From positions 1 through 64,000 of the forward strand of contig CAZVWR010000002.1 of assembly GCA_964630905.1 (NCBI GenBank): DNA of 64,000 bases, in the 5' to 3' direction. The position numbers were made by a program, and so were the translations under genes. Of this stretch, positions 42,977 through 52,863 are shown in pieces; position 1 is the stretch's first letter, and every line of letters begins with the position of its first letter. The stretch comes from JAGOEX01 sp964630905. Lineage in GTDB: Bacteria; UBP6; UBA1177. The notes under the pieces were generated by a model. The model was given only the letters and a program-made list of their open reading frames with translations. It did not search any database and was not told the DNA's origin.

Positions 42977-45900
42977 CTAAACAGAAACCCCAAACCTCAT
43001 TACTTCAAGGATAAATTTATCAACTTTATAACCCGACTTTTCAGCCGCGGCGATAAGGTTCTTCACAACTTCATATCTTCTTTTGAATTCCACTTTTCTT
43101 TCAGATATTTTCTCAATGTTCCTGAGTATTTCAAGGGCCGAAATAACAAACAGTCCCGCCATAAAATTCTCAAAAGCTTCTTTGTTGAACCACCTCTCTC
43201 CTTCGTATTCATTGATCTGAAGGATTGAAATCATGTTATCATCGGCAAAAACCTCTTCCATAAGTTTTACGATAAGGACTTCGGGTTCGTAATGTCTCCA
43301 CCAGTTCTGGTAAAAAATGAAAGCCCTGATGTGTCTGACCACGGTTTGTGCATGGTAATCGGTCATTCCGGTGGATTCAAAAAACTCTCTGAAAACGATG
43401 TTAAGCCTGTATTTTATGAACAGTTCCCAACTCTTTTGCGCATCGTTCTTCTCACCAAAGATCATTGAAAGTCTCGCCCCTGTAACGAAACCCAGTACCA
43501 TGTATAAGTAGTATTTGTCTTCTGAAAGATTTCTGTGAAGATAGTCATCAGCCTCGATATCATAGTCTTTCAGCTTATATTTCGGAAGATCAATAACAGC
43601 GATCAGATCATTGATGAAAAGTCCCGCAACATCTCTGTTAATATGTTCAACACCTTCAAATCTGCTGAGTTCGTTTATGAATTTCTGATACTTATCTGCC
43701 AGAACTTTGTAAAATTTTGAAACAGGGCTCTTTTTCTTTTCGCTGAGCCTTTCTTCAACAAACTTTTCAAAAGTCTCCTTGCTGACAAAATCACGGAAAA
43801 GATCGTGTACCGGACGGAACCTTATTCTGTCAAGTTCAAGTTCAAGGTTTTCAACACCTGATCCATTAAGTTTTTCTGAAAGCTCTCTCCATGGCTCTAA
43901 AACAGAATCAGCAACTTCAGTAAAATCGCTGAAAACATAATATTTATAGGCATTTAATTTAACAAAAAAACCTTTGTCGCAAATTCCTTTACAGCTGAGA
44001 ACATATTCCAGTCCGGTGATAAGATCCTTGAATTTCAGATATTTTTCTTCTCTGACACATATTCCGAGTGCTTCGTGAAGCTCTTTTCTTGCAAGAACCC
44101 CCGATCTTTTATCAAGGTATGCGGCAGATGTTTTTATCCATCCTTCTGTTGAAGCATACTTGTTGTGGTAGAACACCAGAACTCTTTTGTCACCGTAACC
44201 GTTTGAATATGCAAAAACATTTTCATCAACACTTCCGTCTGCCCGGTAAACATCAAAAAGATTGAAGTGTTCAACATGCGCGAACATGCTTCTTCTATGC
44301 ATCAGGGGAAAAATATCCCTTTCATGCCTTTGAACAAGGTCCCAGTTGACTGATTCGTTCCAGTAAGCTTTTCTATATTCCATTCCGTATTTTTCAGAAT
44401 ATCCCTCTATCTGTCCATGGCCGAACATCGGCAGACCCGGCATAGTCACCATTGAAAGTGTAACTCCGAAATACTTGTCACCTGTTCCGAACTGTCTTAC
44501 AGCAGTCTCTTCATCGGGATTATTCAGAAAATTCACATGCCGCTCAAGGATGTGCGGATCAAATTCAAGAATATTCCTTATTGATTCCCGATACTTGGCA
44601 TTGTCTTCGTCTTTCATGAAATTCATAAACGCCGAATTGTAGACCCTGTGCATTCCAAGTGTCCTTACAAAATATCCTTCCATAAGCCAGAACGCTTCGG
44701 CAAGAAGAAGTGTTTCGGGGACTTCAGCAGCAACTCTGTCAACGACCTCTCTCCAGAATTCTTTCGGAAAATGGGTATTGAACTCCTCTCTTGTCATTCC
44801 GTGTTCCGATCTTGAAGCAATGTCTCCACCCCGCCCAGGCTCAGGGAACCACAGACGGTGATAATGTCTTTTCGCAAGTGTCATCGCGGCATCAAAACGG
44901 ATTATCGGAAAATCTTTTGCTATGCTGATTATTGTTCTGATAACATGCTCTCTCACATCTTCCCGCAGATAGTTAAGCTGTGCGGTATCGTTCCACGGCA
45001 TGCATGTTCCGTCATTCCCATGATAGACATACCTGACATCGCCGTTTCTTTTATCCACCCTTTTAAATGTGACTGCGGCATCGGATTTTTCAAAATAATG
45101 GTCTTCAATAAATATTTCTGTTCCCGGATCACTTGAAAGGTTCTCACCGTTATAAGTGTAACTCTGGAAAGGGGGTTCGTCTAATGAGAGAAACCATTCC
45201 GGATGTTCGTTGACCCATTTTGAATCTATTGCCATGTGATTCGGCACCATATCACTTGCTATCCTTATCCCGAACTGCCATGCTCTCTGCTTAAAGTTCT
45301 CAAAAGCAGTCTGTCCGCCGAGCTCTGTTGCAATTGAATAATCATAAAGGGAATATGCTGAAGCGACCGCATCATGATTGCCCATGATCTGCTTTATCCT
45401 CTTTGAAGCGGCACTCCTTTCCCACAACCCGATAAGCCACAAACCGGTAAAACCCCGCTTTGCAAGGGATTTCAGCTCATCGTCAGGAATTTTATCAAGG
45501 GTTGAAATATTTGTTGCGTATGTTTTTGAAAGCTGGTCAAGCCAGACAAAAACATTTTTTGCCATCATTACCACTCTTGGCATCCATGATGAGTCAACAG
45601 AAAAGTTCTCTGTTTCAACATCATAATAATTCCAGTCACCTGATGAAAGGGATTCTTTTGTTATGACTTCCCCTCCATGACCGCCGCCGGGACCGAAGAC
45701 AGGCCTGGTCTCTTCTTTCATTATGTCAACAGAAACAAGAAGACGGTTTGAAAAATCCTTTAAAAGTTCAAGCCCCCAGTTTTCTTTCATATACAAAAGT
45801 TGACCTGCAAGAGAATCAGGAGACGCCCTGAACGGTGCTCTTAAAAGCTCTATGAGAGAGAACTTCTTGCCGTTAACAGTTATTTTTTCCTGTGAATCGA

Positions 45901-46465
45901 ATGACTTTTCTATTGATGAAAAAGCTGAAAGATATCCGGTTTTTTCTATCAGAGATGAATCATCAAAAAGCTCCTTGAACTCTCCTGTCGCCGGGTTTTC
46001 ATTTGCAATTTTAAGCAGTATCATCTCTTCAAATTTTATAAGTCTGCAAGGCATATCATCAATCTTTCCGTTTAGAAACTCATCCGCAGAGATCTCGCCT
46101 GACTCAACAGGAACAGGGGGAAACTCACCGGTAAAAAAGTCTATTGTTGACTCAAGTGACCTCTTTCCCACATTTGACAGCGCAGATTCATAAGCCTTTG
46201 AAAGGAAAAGGGGATCAATATTTTTTCTGTAGACACTGAAAATATAGTGCATTATCTCATCAATAAGCCCCATGGCATATATTTCGCCAGGTTTCACATA
46301 TCTTTTCACACCCTCTTCAATGAATTTCCGGTTCATTCTGTCAGCAAATTCCTTTGCCGCGGCATAATCGGGGAAGATCACATTGCCGGTTATAGAGAAT
46401 ATCCCTTTTCTGAATGAGTATTTTTTTCTTGAATCCCTGCTGATGTGAAAGTTGAATTTTTTCAT
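42977..46465 (-). CDS. Large GH13 alpha-amylase-family protein
   Basis: 1,162 residues with no signal peptide, so probably cytoplasmic. The (beta/alpha)8 barrel covers about 320-820 with GH13 regions in order: I DMVPNHM, II IRFDAAMTL (nucleophile Asp), III LLLAEAFW (acid/base Glu), IV NFLNNPDE (usual NHD replaced by NPD). Extensions of about 300 residues on each side are not recognised; the C-terminal one is helical. It acts on alpha-glucans or a related sugar. Whether it hydrolyses or transfers cannot be told. It lies 14 bp after yqeY and 10 bp before the receptor gene, suggesting a carbohydrate-linked operon. Confidence 0.85.
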   Translation of the reverse strand: MKKFNFHISRDSRKKYSFRKGIFSITGNVIFPDYAAAKEFADRMNRKFIEEGVKRYVKPGEIYAMGLIDEIMHYIFSVYRKNIDPLFLSKAYESALSNVGKRSLESTIDFFTGEFPPVPVESGEISADEFLNGKIDDMPCRLIKFEEMILLKIANENPATGEFKELFDDSSLIEKTGYLSAFSSIEKSFDSQEKITVNGKKFSLIELLRAPFRASPDSLAGQLLYMKENWGLELLKDFSNRLLVSVDIMKEETRPVFGPGGGHGGEVITKESLSSGDWNYYDVETENFSVDSSWMPRVVMMAKNVFVWLDQLSKTYATNISTLDKIPDDELKSLAKRGFTGLWLIGLWERSAASKRIKQIMGNHDAVASAYSLYDYSIATELGGQTAFENFKQRAWQFGIRIASDMVPNHMAIDSKWVNEHPEWFLSLDEPPFQSYTYNGENLSSDPGTEIFIEDHYFEKSDAAVTFKRVDKRNGDVRYVYHGNDGTCMPWNDTAQLNYLREDVREHVIRTIISIAKDFPIIRFDAAMTLAKRHYHRLWFPEPGRGGDIASRSEHGMTREEFNTHFPKEFWREVVDRVAAEVPETLLLAEAFWLMEGYFVRTLGMHRVYNSAFMNFMKDEDNAKYRESIRNILEFDPHILERHVNFLNNPDEETAVRQFGTGDKYFGVTLSMVTMPGLPMFGHGQIEGYSEKYGMEYRKAYWNESVNWDLVQRHERDIFPLMHRRSMFAHVEHFNLFDVYRADGSVDENVFAYSNGYGDKRVLVFYHNKYASTEGWIKTSAAYLDKRSGVLARKELHEALGICVREEKYLKFKDLITGLEYVLSCKGICDKGFFVKLNAYKYYVFSDFTEVADSVLEPWRELSEKLNGSGVENLELELDRIRFRPVHDLFRDFVSKETFEKFVEERLSEKKKSPVSKFYKVLADKYQKFINELSRFEGVEHINRDVAGLFINDLIAVIDLPKYKLKDYDIEADDYLHRNLSEDKYYLYMVLGFVTGARLSMIFGEKNDAQKSWELFIKYRLNIVFREFFESTGMTDYHAQTVVRHIRAFIFYQNWWRHYEPEVLIVKLMEEVFADDNMISILQINEYEGERWFNKEAFENFMAGLFVISALEILRNIEKISERKVEFKRRYEVVKNLIAAAEKSGYKVDKFILEVMRFGVSV

Positions 46466-46479
46466 TTAATCTTTTCCGT

Positions 46480-46920
46480 TTAGTTCTTTAAAAGGCATTT
46501 TTTCACTGTTTCGCTTGCAAGTTTTCCGTCAAACTGACCATCGTATTTCTTTTTAAGCTCAGCCATCACCGCACCCATCATTTTTACAGACTTTTCAGGA
46601 AGTGCGGCCGCAATGCCGTCGATTATCGTTTCAAGTTCTTCAGGACTCAACTGTTTCGGGAGAAATGATTCAAGTATCTCTTTTTCTTTCGTGACGGCAC
46701 TTTTATCTTTTCCCATTTCATCAAGGATCTTTATGTTCTCATTGGCATTTTTAATGAATTTTTTAATGATATTAACAACTTCCTGATCAGTTGTCGCCCT
46801 GTTGCCGTCATTTTTGCCCACCATTGCGGCCTCTGCTACAAGGGTTGAAAGAAGGTTGCTTTTAGCTGTGTCATGTTCCATTTTGGCTTTCATCATCGCC
46901 TTTTTAAGTTCGTTTATCAT
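46480..46920 (-). CDS. yqeY: GatB/YqeY domain protein
   Basis: 146 residues, the family length. It begins MINELKKAMMKAKMEHDTAK and ends with the YqeY helical tail (LEGFLPKQL-type ESFLPKQLSPEE; GAVMAELKKKYDGQFDGK). The domain is the tRNA-interacting tail of GatB; stand-alone YqeY has no firmly known function. GAGGTG precedes the ATG. It is the first gene of the unit that includes the GH13 protein. Confidence 0.93.
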   Translation of the reverse strand: MINELKKAMMKAKMEHDTAKSNLLSTLVAEAAMVGKNDGNRATTDQEVVNIIKKFIKNANENIKILDEMGKDKSAVTKEKEILESFLPKQLSPEELETIIDGIAAALPEKSVKMMGAVMAELKKKYDGQFDGKLASETVKKCLLKN

Positions 46921-46957
46921 TTTTCACCTCTTAGAATGAATTAAGACTTAACGGGGA

Positions 46958-46985
46958 ATTATATCTGTTATAAATTAAATATCAA
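46958..46985 (-). promoter_or_regulatory. Sigma-70 type promoter of the yqeY-GH13-receptor unit
   Basis: Minus strand TTGATA (46985-46980), a 16-bp spacer and TATAAT (46963-46958), about 35 nt before the yqeY ATG. Confidence 0.7.
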
Positions 46986-47024
46986 ATTAGAGGCAGGAGA
47001 AAATGTTATATGGCAGTCAGATTT

Positions 47025-48470
47025 CTATTTTTCAGGAACGGTTATATAAAAAGTGCTCCCTTTTCCGGGGGTGCTTTCAACATTTACAAAACCGTTATGT
47101 GACTGGGCTATGTGCTTGACTATGGCAAGCCCGAGCCCTGTTCCTCCGAGCTTTCTGCTTCTTGCCTTGTCAACTCTGTAAAATCTTTCAAAAAGTCTGT
47201 CGAGGTGCTCTTTTTCTATTCCGCAGCCGTGATCTTGCACTTTGACAGTGACTTTTCCACCTTCCTGATATGCAGATACTTCCACAGTTGATCCCGGTTC
47301 GCTGTATTTCACAGCATTGTCAATCAGGTTTATGACTGCCTGTTCAAGAAGTCTCGCATTTATTTTTGCATTGAGATCGTCACTGCATTCAACATTTACA
47401 GTGATATCTGATTTAGCGGCTATGGCAAACACCGAGTTCACTGCGCTCACTATCACAGGTCTTACTTTACTTACAGAAAGCTCAACATCCTGACTTTCAT
47501 TATCCTTTTCTATCCTCGAAAGACAGAGTAGATCTTCAATTATGCTGTTCAGTCTTTCTGTCTGTCTTGATATGATCTCAATGAATTCAAGAGCATTCTC
47601 CCGGTCATCTATGGCTCCGTCCCTGAGCGTTTCAATATAACCCTTGATGCTTGTGATCGGAGTTCTAAGCTCATGGCTCACATTTGCAACAAATTCCTTC
47701 CTTATGTTTTCAAGTCTTGCAAGTTCGTTCCTCTGACGGGTTATGGTGTTGAGCCTGTATTTCAGATCTATTGCCATCTGGTTCATATTTTCTGCAAGTT
47801 TTGAAAACTCATAAGTGATGCTCTCATCAAGTTTCCCGTCAAGTTCTCCCTGACCGAAAAGTTCGACACCTCTAAGTATTTTCTTAAGCGGTTTGATGAT
47901 GAACATTGAAAAAAGAAATGAGAAAAAAATGGATATGAACGCTGTCATGACACCGGCGATAATGAATTTCATCGTCATAGGCTCAAGCGTCTCAGAAAGA
48001 CTGAGTGCGGGCAGAGATGTCCTTGTAACTCCTTTTATTTCGCCATTTTTCATGAAAGGTATCGCCACATAGAGCATATCTTTTCCTAAAGTTGAGGAAT
48101 ATCTGGTTGAAACACCGTTTCCGCCTTTCAGAGCTTCTATGATCTCAGGACGGCCGGCATGGTTCTCCATTTTCCTTATATCCTCTTGCGAATCGGCAAA
48201 AACCCTCCCGTCGGGAGAGATCAGGGTTATCCTCGTACCAATGGAACTACCTGTCTTTTTGAGGAAAACATCTACTTCCTCAGAATTTTCCTCTATTCCC
48301 TTTGAATATATTTCCTCAAGAAGGATCGCTTTGGCCTTCAATTCATTTACAGTCTGATCTATGTGAAACCGTTTTACAGCATCCCACAAAAAGAAAGTGA
48401 CAGAAGCTATTGAAAATATTACAAGAAAAATGTATGTGGGAAGGAGCTGCCATATAAGTTTTATTTTCAT
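47025..48470 (-). CDS. phoR: PhoR-like membrane sensor histidine kinase
   Basis: 481 residues: TM1 (about 8-30), a periplasmic sensor of about 130 residues (ITLISPDGRVFADSQEDIRK), TM2 (about 165-190), HAMP, HisKA (NVSHELRTPITSIKGYIETL, His about 265) and HATPase_c (NLIDNAVKYSEPGS, GGTGLGLAIVKHI). It lies 3 bp after a PhoB-like regulator and downstream of a phosphate transporter gene, the usual PhoR setting. The gene name is assigned from architecture and context. Confidence 0.85.
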   Translation of the reverse strand: MKIKLIWQLLPTYIFLVIFSIASVTFFLWDAVKRFHIDQTVNELKAKAILLEEIYSKGIEENSEEVDVFLKKTGSSIGTRITLISPDGRVFADSQEDIRKMENHAGRPEIIEALKGGNGVSTRYSSTLGKDMLYVAIPFMKNGEIKGVTRTSLPALSLSETLEPMTMKFIIAGVMTAFISIFFSFLFSMFIIKPLKKILRGVELFGQGELDGKLDESITYEFSKLAENMNQMAIDLKYRLNTITRQRNELARLENIRKEFVANVSHELRTPITSIKGYIETLRDGAIDDRENALEFIEIISRQTERLNSIIEDLLCLSRIEKDNESQDVELSVSKVRPVIVSAVNSVFAIAAKSDITVNVECSDDLNAKINARLLEQAVINLIDNAVKYSEPGSTVEVSAYQEGGKVTVKVQDHGCGIEKEHLDRLFERFYRVDKARSRKLGGTGLGLAIVKHIAQSHNGFVNVESTPGKGSTFYITVPEK

Positions 48471-48473
48471 CTA

Positions 48474-49160
48474 TTAATCCTTGAACCTGTATCCGACACC
48501 TCTGACAGTTTCAATATTGGCACCTGCATCACCGAGTTTTTTTCTCAGATTGAGGATCTGGACATCGACAGAACGGTCAGTTACAGGATAGTCATCACCC
48601 TTTACACCGTTAATTATCTGCGACCTTGTAAAAACCCACCCCGGCCTTCTTGCAAGATAAACAAGGATTTCGAACTCCGTGGCTGTAAGATCTATTGCGT
48701 CTCCGCTGACAGCGACTCTGTGTCTGACAGTGTCGATTTCCATTTCGTCAACTTTTATCAACGGGCTTTTGCCCTCCTTCACCTTGCTGTCCCTTCTGAG
48801 GACCGTCTTCACCCTTGCGATCAGAACCCTCGGACTGAAAGGCTTGGTTATATAGTCATCTGCCCCCAGCTCAAGCCCTGCAACGATATCACTGTCCTCA
48901 CCTTTTGCTGTGAGCATAACTATCGGAGTTTTCATAACATTCTTGTCATTTTTCAATATCCTGCATACATCGAAACCGTCCATTCCAGGAAGCATGAGAT
49001 CAAGCAGTATGAGATCAGGGACGTTTTCTCTTGCAGCCCTTACAGCAGCTTCTCCGGTAGTTACCGTCTCAACTTTAAACCCCTCTCTTTCAAGGTTGTA
49101 TTTGACAAGATTTAAAATATCCTCTTCATCATCTACAAGAAGAATTCTTTCTCTGCTCAT
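48474..49160 (-). CDS. phoB: PhoB-like response regulator (receiver + winged helix)
   Basis: 228 residues, an OmpR/PhoB length. Receiver with LLVDDEED, LLDLMLPGMDG, MLTAKGED and ADDYITKPFSPR; DNA-binding winged helix LTATEFEILVYLARRPGWVF, DRSVDVQILNLRKKLGD, TVRGVGYRF. It sits between the Na/Pi symporter (45 bp) and phoR (3 bp). It probably binds the 11-bp direct repeats upstream of the symporter. Confidence 0.9.
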   Translation of the reverse strand: MSRERILLVDDEEDILNLVKYNLEREGFKVETVTTGEAAVRAARENVPDLILLDLMLPGMDGFDVCRILKNDKNVMKTPIVMLTAKGEDSDIVAGLELGADDYITKPFSPRVLIARVKTVLRRDSKVKEGKSPLIKVDEMEIDTVRHRVAVSGDAIDLTATEFEILVYLARRPGWVFTRSQIINGVKGDDYPVTDRSVDVQILNLRKKLGDAGANIETVRGVGYRFKD

Positions 49161-49205
49161 AGTTATCCTCCCGGAAATCCTTGATAATTCTAATATTTAT
49201 TCCAT

Positions 49206-50930
49206 TTAAGTCCAGAATTTGTGTCCTGCTCCGACTTCTGCAATGTTATGCACCTGTGAAGCCATTCCATCAAGGTTGGTAAGCATTTCAATGTATATCA
49301 TCGACGCCTCTTCCATGCATTTTCCTTCTTTTAATCTGTTGAAATGGGATATCTTCGCTTCCCTTATCTCAGCTTTCAGCTCTCTTTTTCTATTTTCCGC
49401 ATTTTTAAGAAATTCATTTGTGTCCTTTATCTCAACTTCAAGCGCTTTCACAGTATCATCAAAGAAATTCATGAGCTTATCGGTAAGAGATGCCAGTCCT
49501 TCCTGCCCTTCTTTTGAAAGCTTCAGGCCGTTATCTTTGAAATTCCTGAACTGGACTGCAATATTTGCAAGGAAATCAGCAAATTTTTCAAGATTGGCGG
49601 CTGCGGTTATTGAATTACCTACAACATGAGCATCCCTCTCCGAGAGACTTTTCTGAGAAAGTGAAAGCAGAAAGGATGTTATCATCTTTCTATATTCATC
49701 AATAAGGTTCTCGTTCTCCTCTATTTTTGCAAAAAGTTCCGGACCTATCTCCTTTCCTGTGAAAAGTTCCTGAACCCTTAAACCGTTCTTTTTAACTCTG
49801 TTGGCCATTGCAATGAGCTCTTTCTGCGATTCTGCGATCCCTATTGCAGGGGTATCGATAAGCTCAAAGTGAATGTGGGAGAACCTGAAAGCCCCTTTTT
49901 TCTCTTTTTCTTTCGGAGTAGGGATTATGAATGTGACAACTTTTGCAAGAACACCGATCAGCGGAGTGAAAATTATTACATTTGTTATGTTGAAAAGGGA
50001 GTGGAACATTGCAATATGTGTTCCGATGTAAGGTTTGACACCGATATCCATTTTATATTTTGCCGCCTGTTCAGCCGTCTGAATTACAAAATCGGGCATT
50101 CCCGGAACAAGCCAGTTTACAAAATGGGCAAACGGGTAGAAAAAGGTCAATATTATAACAACGCCCATTACATTAAAAACTGTGTGGGCGATCGCCGCCC
50201 TTTTTGCATGGTGATTAGCACCTATCGATGCAAGGATCGCAGTGATGGTCGTACCGATATTGTCACCCAGAACCAGTGCGGCCGCCCCTTCATAGGTGAG
50301 AAGCCCCTGTGTTGCAAGGGCGATCGCTATACCTATCGTCGCAGAGCTTGACTGGACGATCACTGTTGTCGCAGTTCCTATGAAAACGCCAAGGAAAACA
50401 GTAACATAAGAAGAACCGCTGACAAGTTTGAAAAAGTTAATGAAATCGGGGTTCGACCTTAACGGCTTGAAACCGTCTCCCATTGTTGTCATTCCGAGAA
50501 AAAGTATGCCGAAACCGAATATTATCTCTCCTGTATACCTCCATTTGGTGGATTTGCTGAAAAATCTCAGCATTACACCGAAACCGATCATCGGAAGTGC
50601 CCATTTAACAACAGGAAGAGTGACGATCCAGCCGGTAACAGTCGTTCCGATGTTGGCTCCGAGAACAACTCCTATGGCCTGAGTAAGAGTCATCAGTCCG
50701 GCATTTACAAAACCGACGATCATGACCGTTGTAGCTGAACTTGACTGAATAACTGCTGTCACAAGAAATCCTACAAAAACCGCCACATATCTGTTGATCG
50801 TCAGATAGTTAAGGATCTTTTTCAATCCGTCACCTGCTGTTTTCTGCATCCCTTCGCTCATGATCTTCATTCCCATAAGGAAAAGACCGAGTCCCCCGAA
50901 CACCTGAAAAAACACTTCTTTCCAATCCAT
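49206..50930 (-). CDS. Na/Pi cotransporter family protein with PhoU-like tail
   Basis: 574 residues. The membrane part (about 1-360) has the two family repeats GLGLFLMGMKIMSEG..QSSSATTVMIVGF and VQSSSATIGIAIALATQG, with GANIGTTVT and GDNIGTTIT. The C-terminal 200 residues are a helical PhoU-like domain (ELIAMANRVKKNGLRVQELF; EDLINE-like NLIDEYRKM). It imports phosphate with sodium. GGGAG precedes the ATG. It is the first gene of the unit with phoB and phoR. Confidence 0.92.
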   Translation of the reverse strand: MDWKEVFFQVFGGLGLFLMGMKIMSEGMQKTAGDGLKKILNYLTINRYVAVFVGFLVTAVIQSSSATTVMIVGFVNAGLMTLTQAIGVVLGANIGTTVTGWIVTLPVVKWALPMIGFGVMLRFFSKSTKWRYTGEIIFGFGILFLGMTTMGDGFKPLRSNPDFINFFKLVSGSSYVTVFLGVFIGTATTVIVQSSSATIGIAIALATQGLLTYEGAAALVLGDNIGTTITAILASIGANHHAKRAAIAHTVFNVMGVVIILTFFYPFAHFVNWLVPGMPDFVIQTAEQAAKYKMDIGVKPYIGTHIAMFHSLFNITNVIIFTPLIGVLAKVVTFIIPTPKEKEKKGAFRFSHIHFELIDTPAIGIAESQKELIAMANRVKKNGLRVQELFTGKEIGPELFAKIEENENLIDEYRKMITSFLLSLSQKSLSERDAHVVGNSITAAANLEKFADFLANIAVQFRNFKDNGLKLSKEGQEGLASLTDKLMNFFDDTVKALEVEIKDTNEFLKNAENRKRELKAEIREAKISHFNRLKEGKCMEEASMIYIEMLTNLDGMASQVHNIAEVGAGHKFWT

Positions 50931-50979
50931 TTTCTTCTCCCGGATCTGTTAAAAAAACAATTCGGCCCATAAATCACAA

Positions 50980-51024
50980 ATATTATTAAACCACAATTGT
51001 TAGGATTGTGTTAGGATAAAGTTA
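50980..51024 (-). promoter_or_regulatory. Putative Pho box and -10 element of the Na/Pi symporter unit
   Basis: On the minus strand TAAC recurs three times at exact 11-bp steps (51024, 51013, 51002), in the context TCCTAACA for two of them. This is followed 13 bp on by TAATAT (50985-50980) as a -10. Direct repeats with 11-bp period in place of a -35 are the hallmark of PhoB/PhoP sites. It lies about 50 bp upstream of the ATG. Confidence 0.6.
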
Positions 51025-51085
51025 ATATTGTGTGATCAGTGCGATTTTTCTTAATTTCTGAAGTCATATTGACTTGATATCAAAT

Positions 51086-51874
51086 ATGGATAATGTGTTT
51101 TTTATGAATGGAGGAAACCCTGCGGGGAAAGAGACCAAGCGGTTTCTCAATATGCACAAAAGGCTTGAAGCCGCAATAATTGATTACAATATGATAAAAC
51201 CGGGCGACCATGTCATTGCCGGTCTTTCGGGCGGAAAGGACAGTTCAGTCCTTTTAAAGCTCCTTACAAGAAAAAAGATCCAGACGACCAATGATTTCAA
51301 GCTTTCGTCCGTTTTTGTCAAAACAGGTTTTGAAGGTGATGACAGAACAGCTGAATATCTCAGGGATTATTCTTTTGGACTTGGGGTGCCGTTCCATATT
51401 GTTGAAACAGATATTTATGACCGGGTGATCAGCAAAAGTGATGAAAAACCATGCTATATGTGCTCAAGGGGAAGAAGACTTGCAATATTCGATCTTGCCG
51501 ACAGGATCGGAGGAAATGTAATAGCTTTCGGACACCACCGGGATGACTTTATTCAAACCCTTCTTCTCAATCTTTTTTATTCAGGAAGTTTTCAGGCAAT
51601 GAAACCGGACAATCCTTTTTTCGGTGGAAAATACAGGATAATAAGACCGATGGTTTACATTGATGAAAAAATGATCTTAACCGAAAAAGAGCAGAGCGGA
51701 ATAAAAACATTCCCGTCAGAGTGTCCGTTTGACTCAACATCGGAAAGAATGTTCATCAAAGATATCATAAAAACAGTTGAAAAACGGAATCCCGATGCAG
51801 TAAAGAATATTTTCAGAGCGATGTATTCACCCAATCCCGACTATCTGTTAAAAAAACCTTCGAAAAATGTTTAG
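51086..51874 (+). CDS. ttcA: TtcA-like PP-loop ATPase (tRNA 2-thiolation type)
   Basis: 262 residues from the ATG at 51086; no good ribosome site is seen and a TTG at 51074 or an ATG at 51104 are alternatives. PP-loop SGGKDSSVLL (about 48-57), CYMCSRGRR (paired Cys), GHHRDDFIQTLLLNLF and a third Cys in SECPFDST. These match the TtcA group, which uses a [4Fe-4S] cluster to thiolate tRNA cytidine 32. The C-terminal PCxxC of some relatives is reduced here. It is divergent from the symporter and converges on the HD gene with 3 bp between. Confidence 0.8.
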   Translation: MDNVFFMNGGNPAGKETKRFLNMHKRLEAAIIDYNMIKPGDHVIAGLSGGKDSSVLLKLLTRKKIQTTNDFKLSSVFVKTGFEGDDRTAEYLRDYSFGLGVPFHIVETDIYDRVISKSDEKPCYMCSRGRRLAIFDLADRIGGNVIAFGHHRDDFIQTLLLNLFYSGSFQAMKPDNPFFGGKYRIIRPMVYIDEKMILTEKEQSGIKTFPSECPFDSTSERMFIKDIIKTVEKRNPDAVKNIFRAMYSPNPDYLLKKPSKNV

Positions 51875-51877
51875 AAA

Positions 51878-52783
51878 TTAAAGTTTTGAGACAAGTCCGT
51901 CCCTTCTGAGATAATTTCTGTGTTCCCCTTTGTGATTTTCAAGAATAAAATTCAAGTATTTGATATTATTATTCATTCCGTTGTGATAAAGATTGCTTTC
52001 AATTCCATACCTTTCCTTGAAATGGAGTATTGCAAGCTGATCTATTCCTTCAAGGTCGTTCCTGAACCGTCTTTCCATCTGCTTATAAAAATCTATGGTC
52101 TTTTCAAGCAGTTCCTCTTCAGAATCAAATCCGGGGACTCCCCCTGCCTTGAATTCGCGGTAAAGGAACAGAAGTTTTTCAAGATAAACTCTGTCGGCCA
52201 TCTGACCCAGAAGGTCACCCGCTCCGAGAATTTTTGCAAGTTTACGCACTTCCGGGGTTATGAAACCTACTTTTTCAAGGTCGACCTTCAGCTCCGTTGA
52301 AAGTATTACCTGACCGATCTTTTCTGCAATCAGCGATGGATAACCCTTTGATCTCATATATTTTTTCATGAATTCGATGCTTCTTTCGACATGAATGTTG
52401 GTGTATATAGCACCGTTCTCAACAGGGTCTGATGTTTCGGGAATATAACCTGTGTCATGCATCAGAGCGGCAACTGTAATAATGAAAATCCCTTCGTGGG
52501 AAAGGTAGTTATCGCTCAGGATCACTGCATCTGTAAGACGGAGCGACGCCAGAAGGACATCCATAATATGTCTGAAATTGTGATATTCGGTGTCACACGC
52601 CCGGTAGCCTTCATATTTTCCTTCATAAAGGTCCCGCACATCATCAAATATCAATGCCGCTTTTTTTGACAGATCACGGTCAAAACCTGTAAAATCAAAA
52701 AGCTGCAGCACAGCCTCTTTCGCCTTAACATAATCACCTGTGTCAACGATCATCGACAACTGGTCAAGTTGAAAATTTTTCAT
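51878..52783 (-). CDS. HD-domain phosphohydrolase, class I PDE-like
   Basis: 301 residues from the ATG at 52783; GGAG lies upstream and the promoter at 52810-52837 excludes the longer frame to 52840. The metal site is EYHNFRHIMDV (about 67-77) and AALMHDTGYIPE (about 108-119). YHNxxHxxDV followed by HD is the signature of class I cyclic-nucleotide phosphodiesterases as well as other HD proteins. No GAF or receiver domain is attached. It is probably a cytoplasmic nucleotide phosphodiesterase; the substrate is not determined. Confidence 0.8.
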   Translation of the reverse strand: MKNFQLDQLSMIVDTGDYVKAKEAVLQLFDFTGFDRDLSKKAALIFDDVRDLYEGKYEGYRACDTEYHNFRHIMDVLLASLRLTDAVILSDNYLSHEGIFIITVAALMHDTGYIPETSDPVENGAIYTNIHVERSIEFMKKYMRSKGYPSLIAEKIGQVILSTELKVDLEKVGFITPEVRKLAKILGAGDLLGQMADRVYLEKLLFLYREFKAGGVPGFDSEEELLEKTIDFYKQMERRFRNDLEGIDQLAILHFKERYGIESNLYHNGMNNNIKYLNFILENHKGEHRNYLRRDGLVSKL

Positions 52784-52809
52784 TGCTTTTTCTCCAATCA
52801 CATTGAAGA

Positions 52810-52837
52810 ATTTTACAAATGTAAAAAAAAGTGTCAA
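52810..52837 (-). promoter_or_regulatory. Sigma-70 type promoter of the HD phosphohydrolase gene
   Basis: Minus strand TTGACA (52837-52832), a 16-bp spacer and TAAAAT (52815-52810). The predicted start near 52803 gives a 20-nt leader. Confidence 0.75.
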
Positions 52838-52863
52838 CAATTCTATTTGATTTCATAGTTCCC

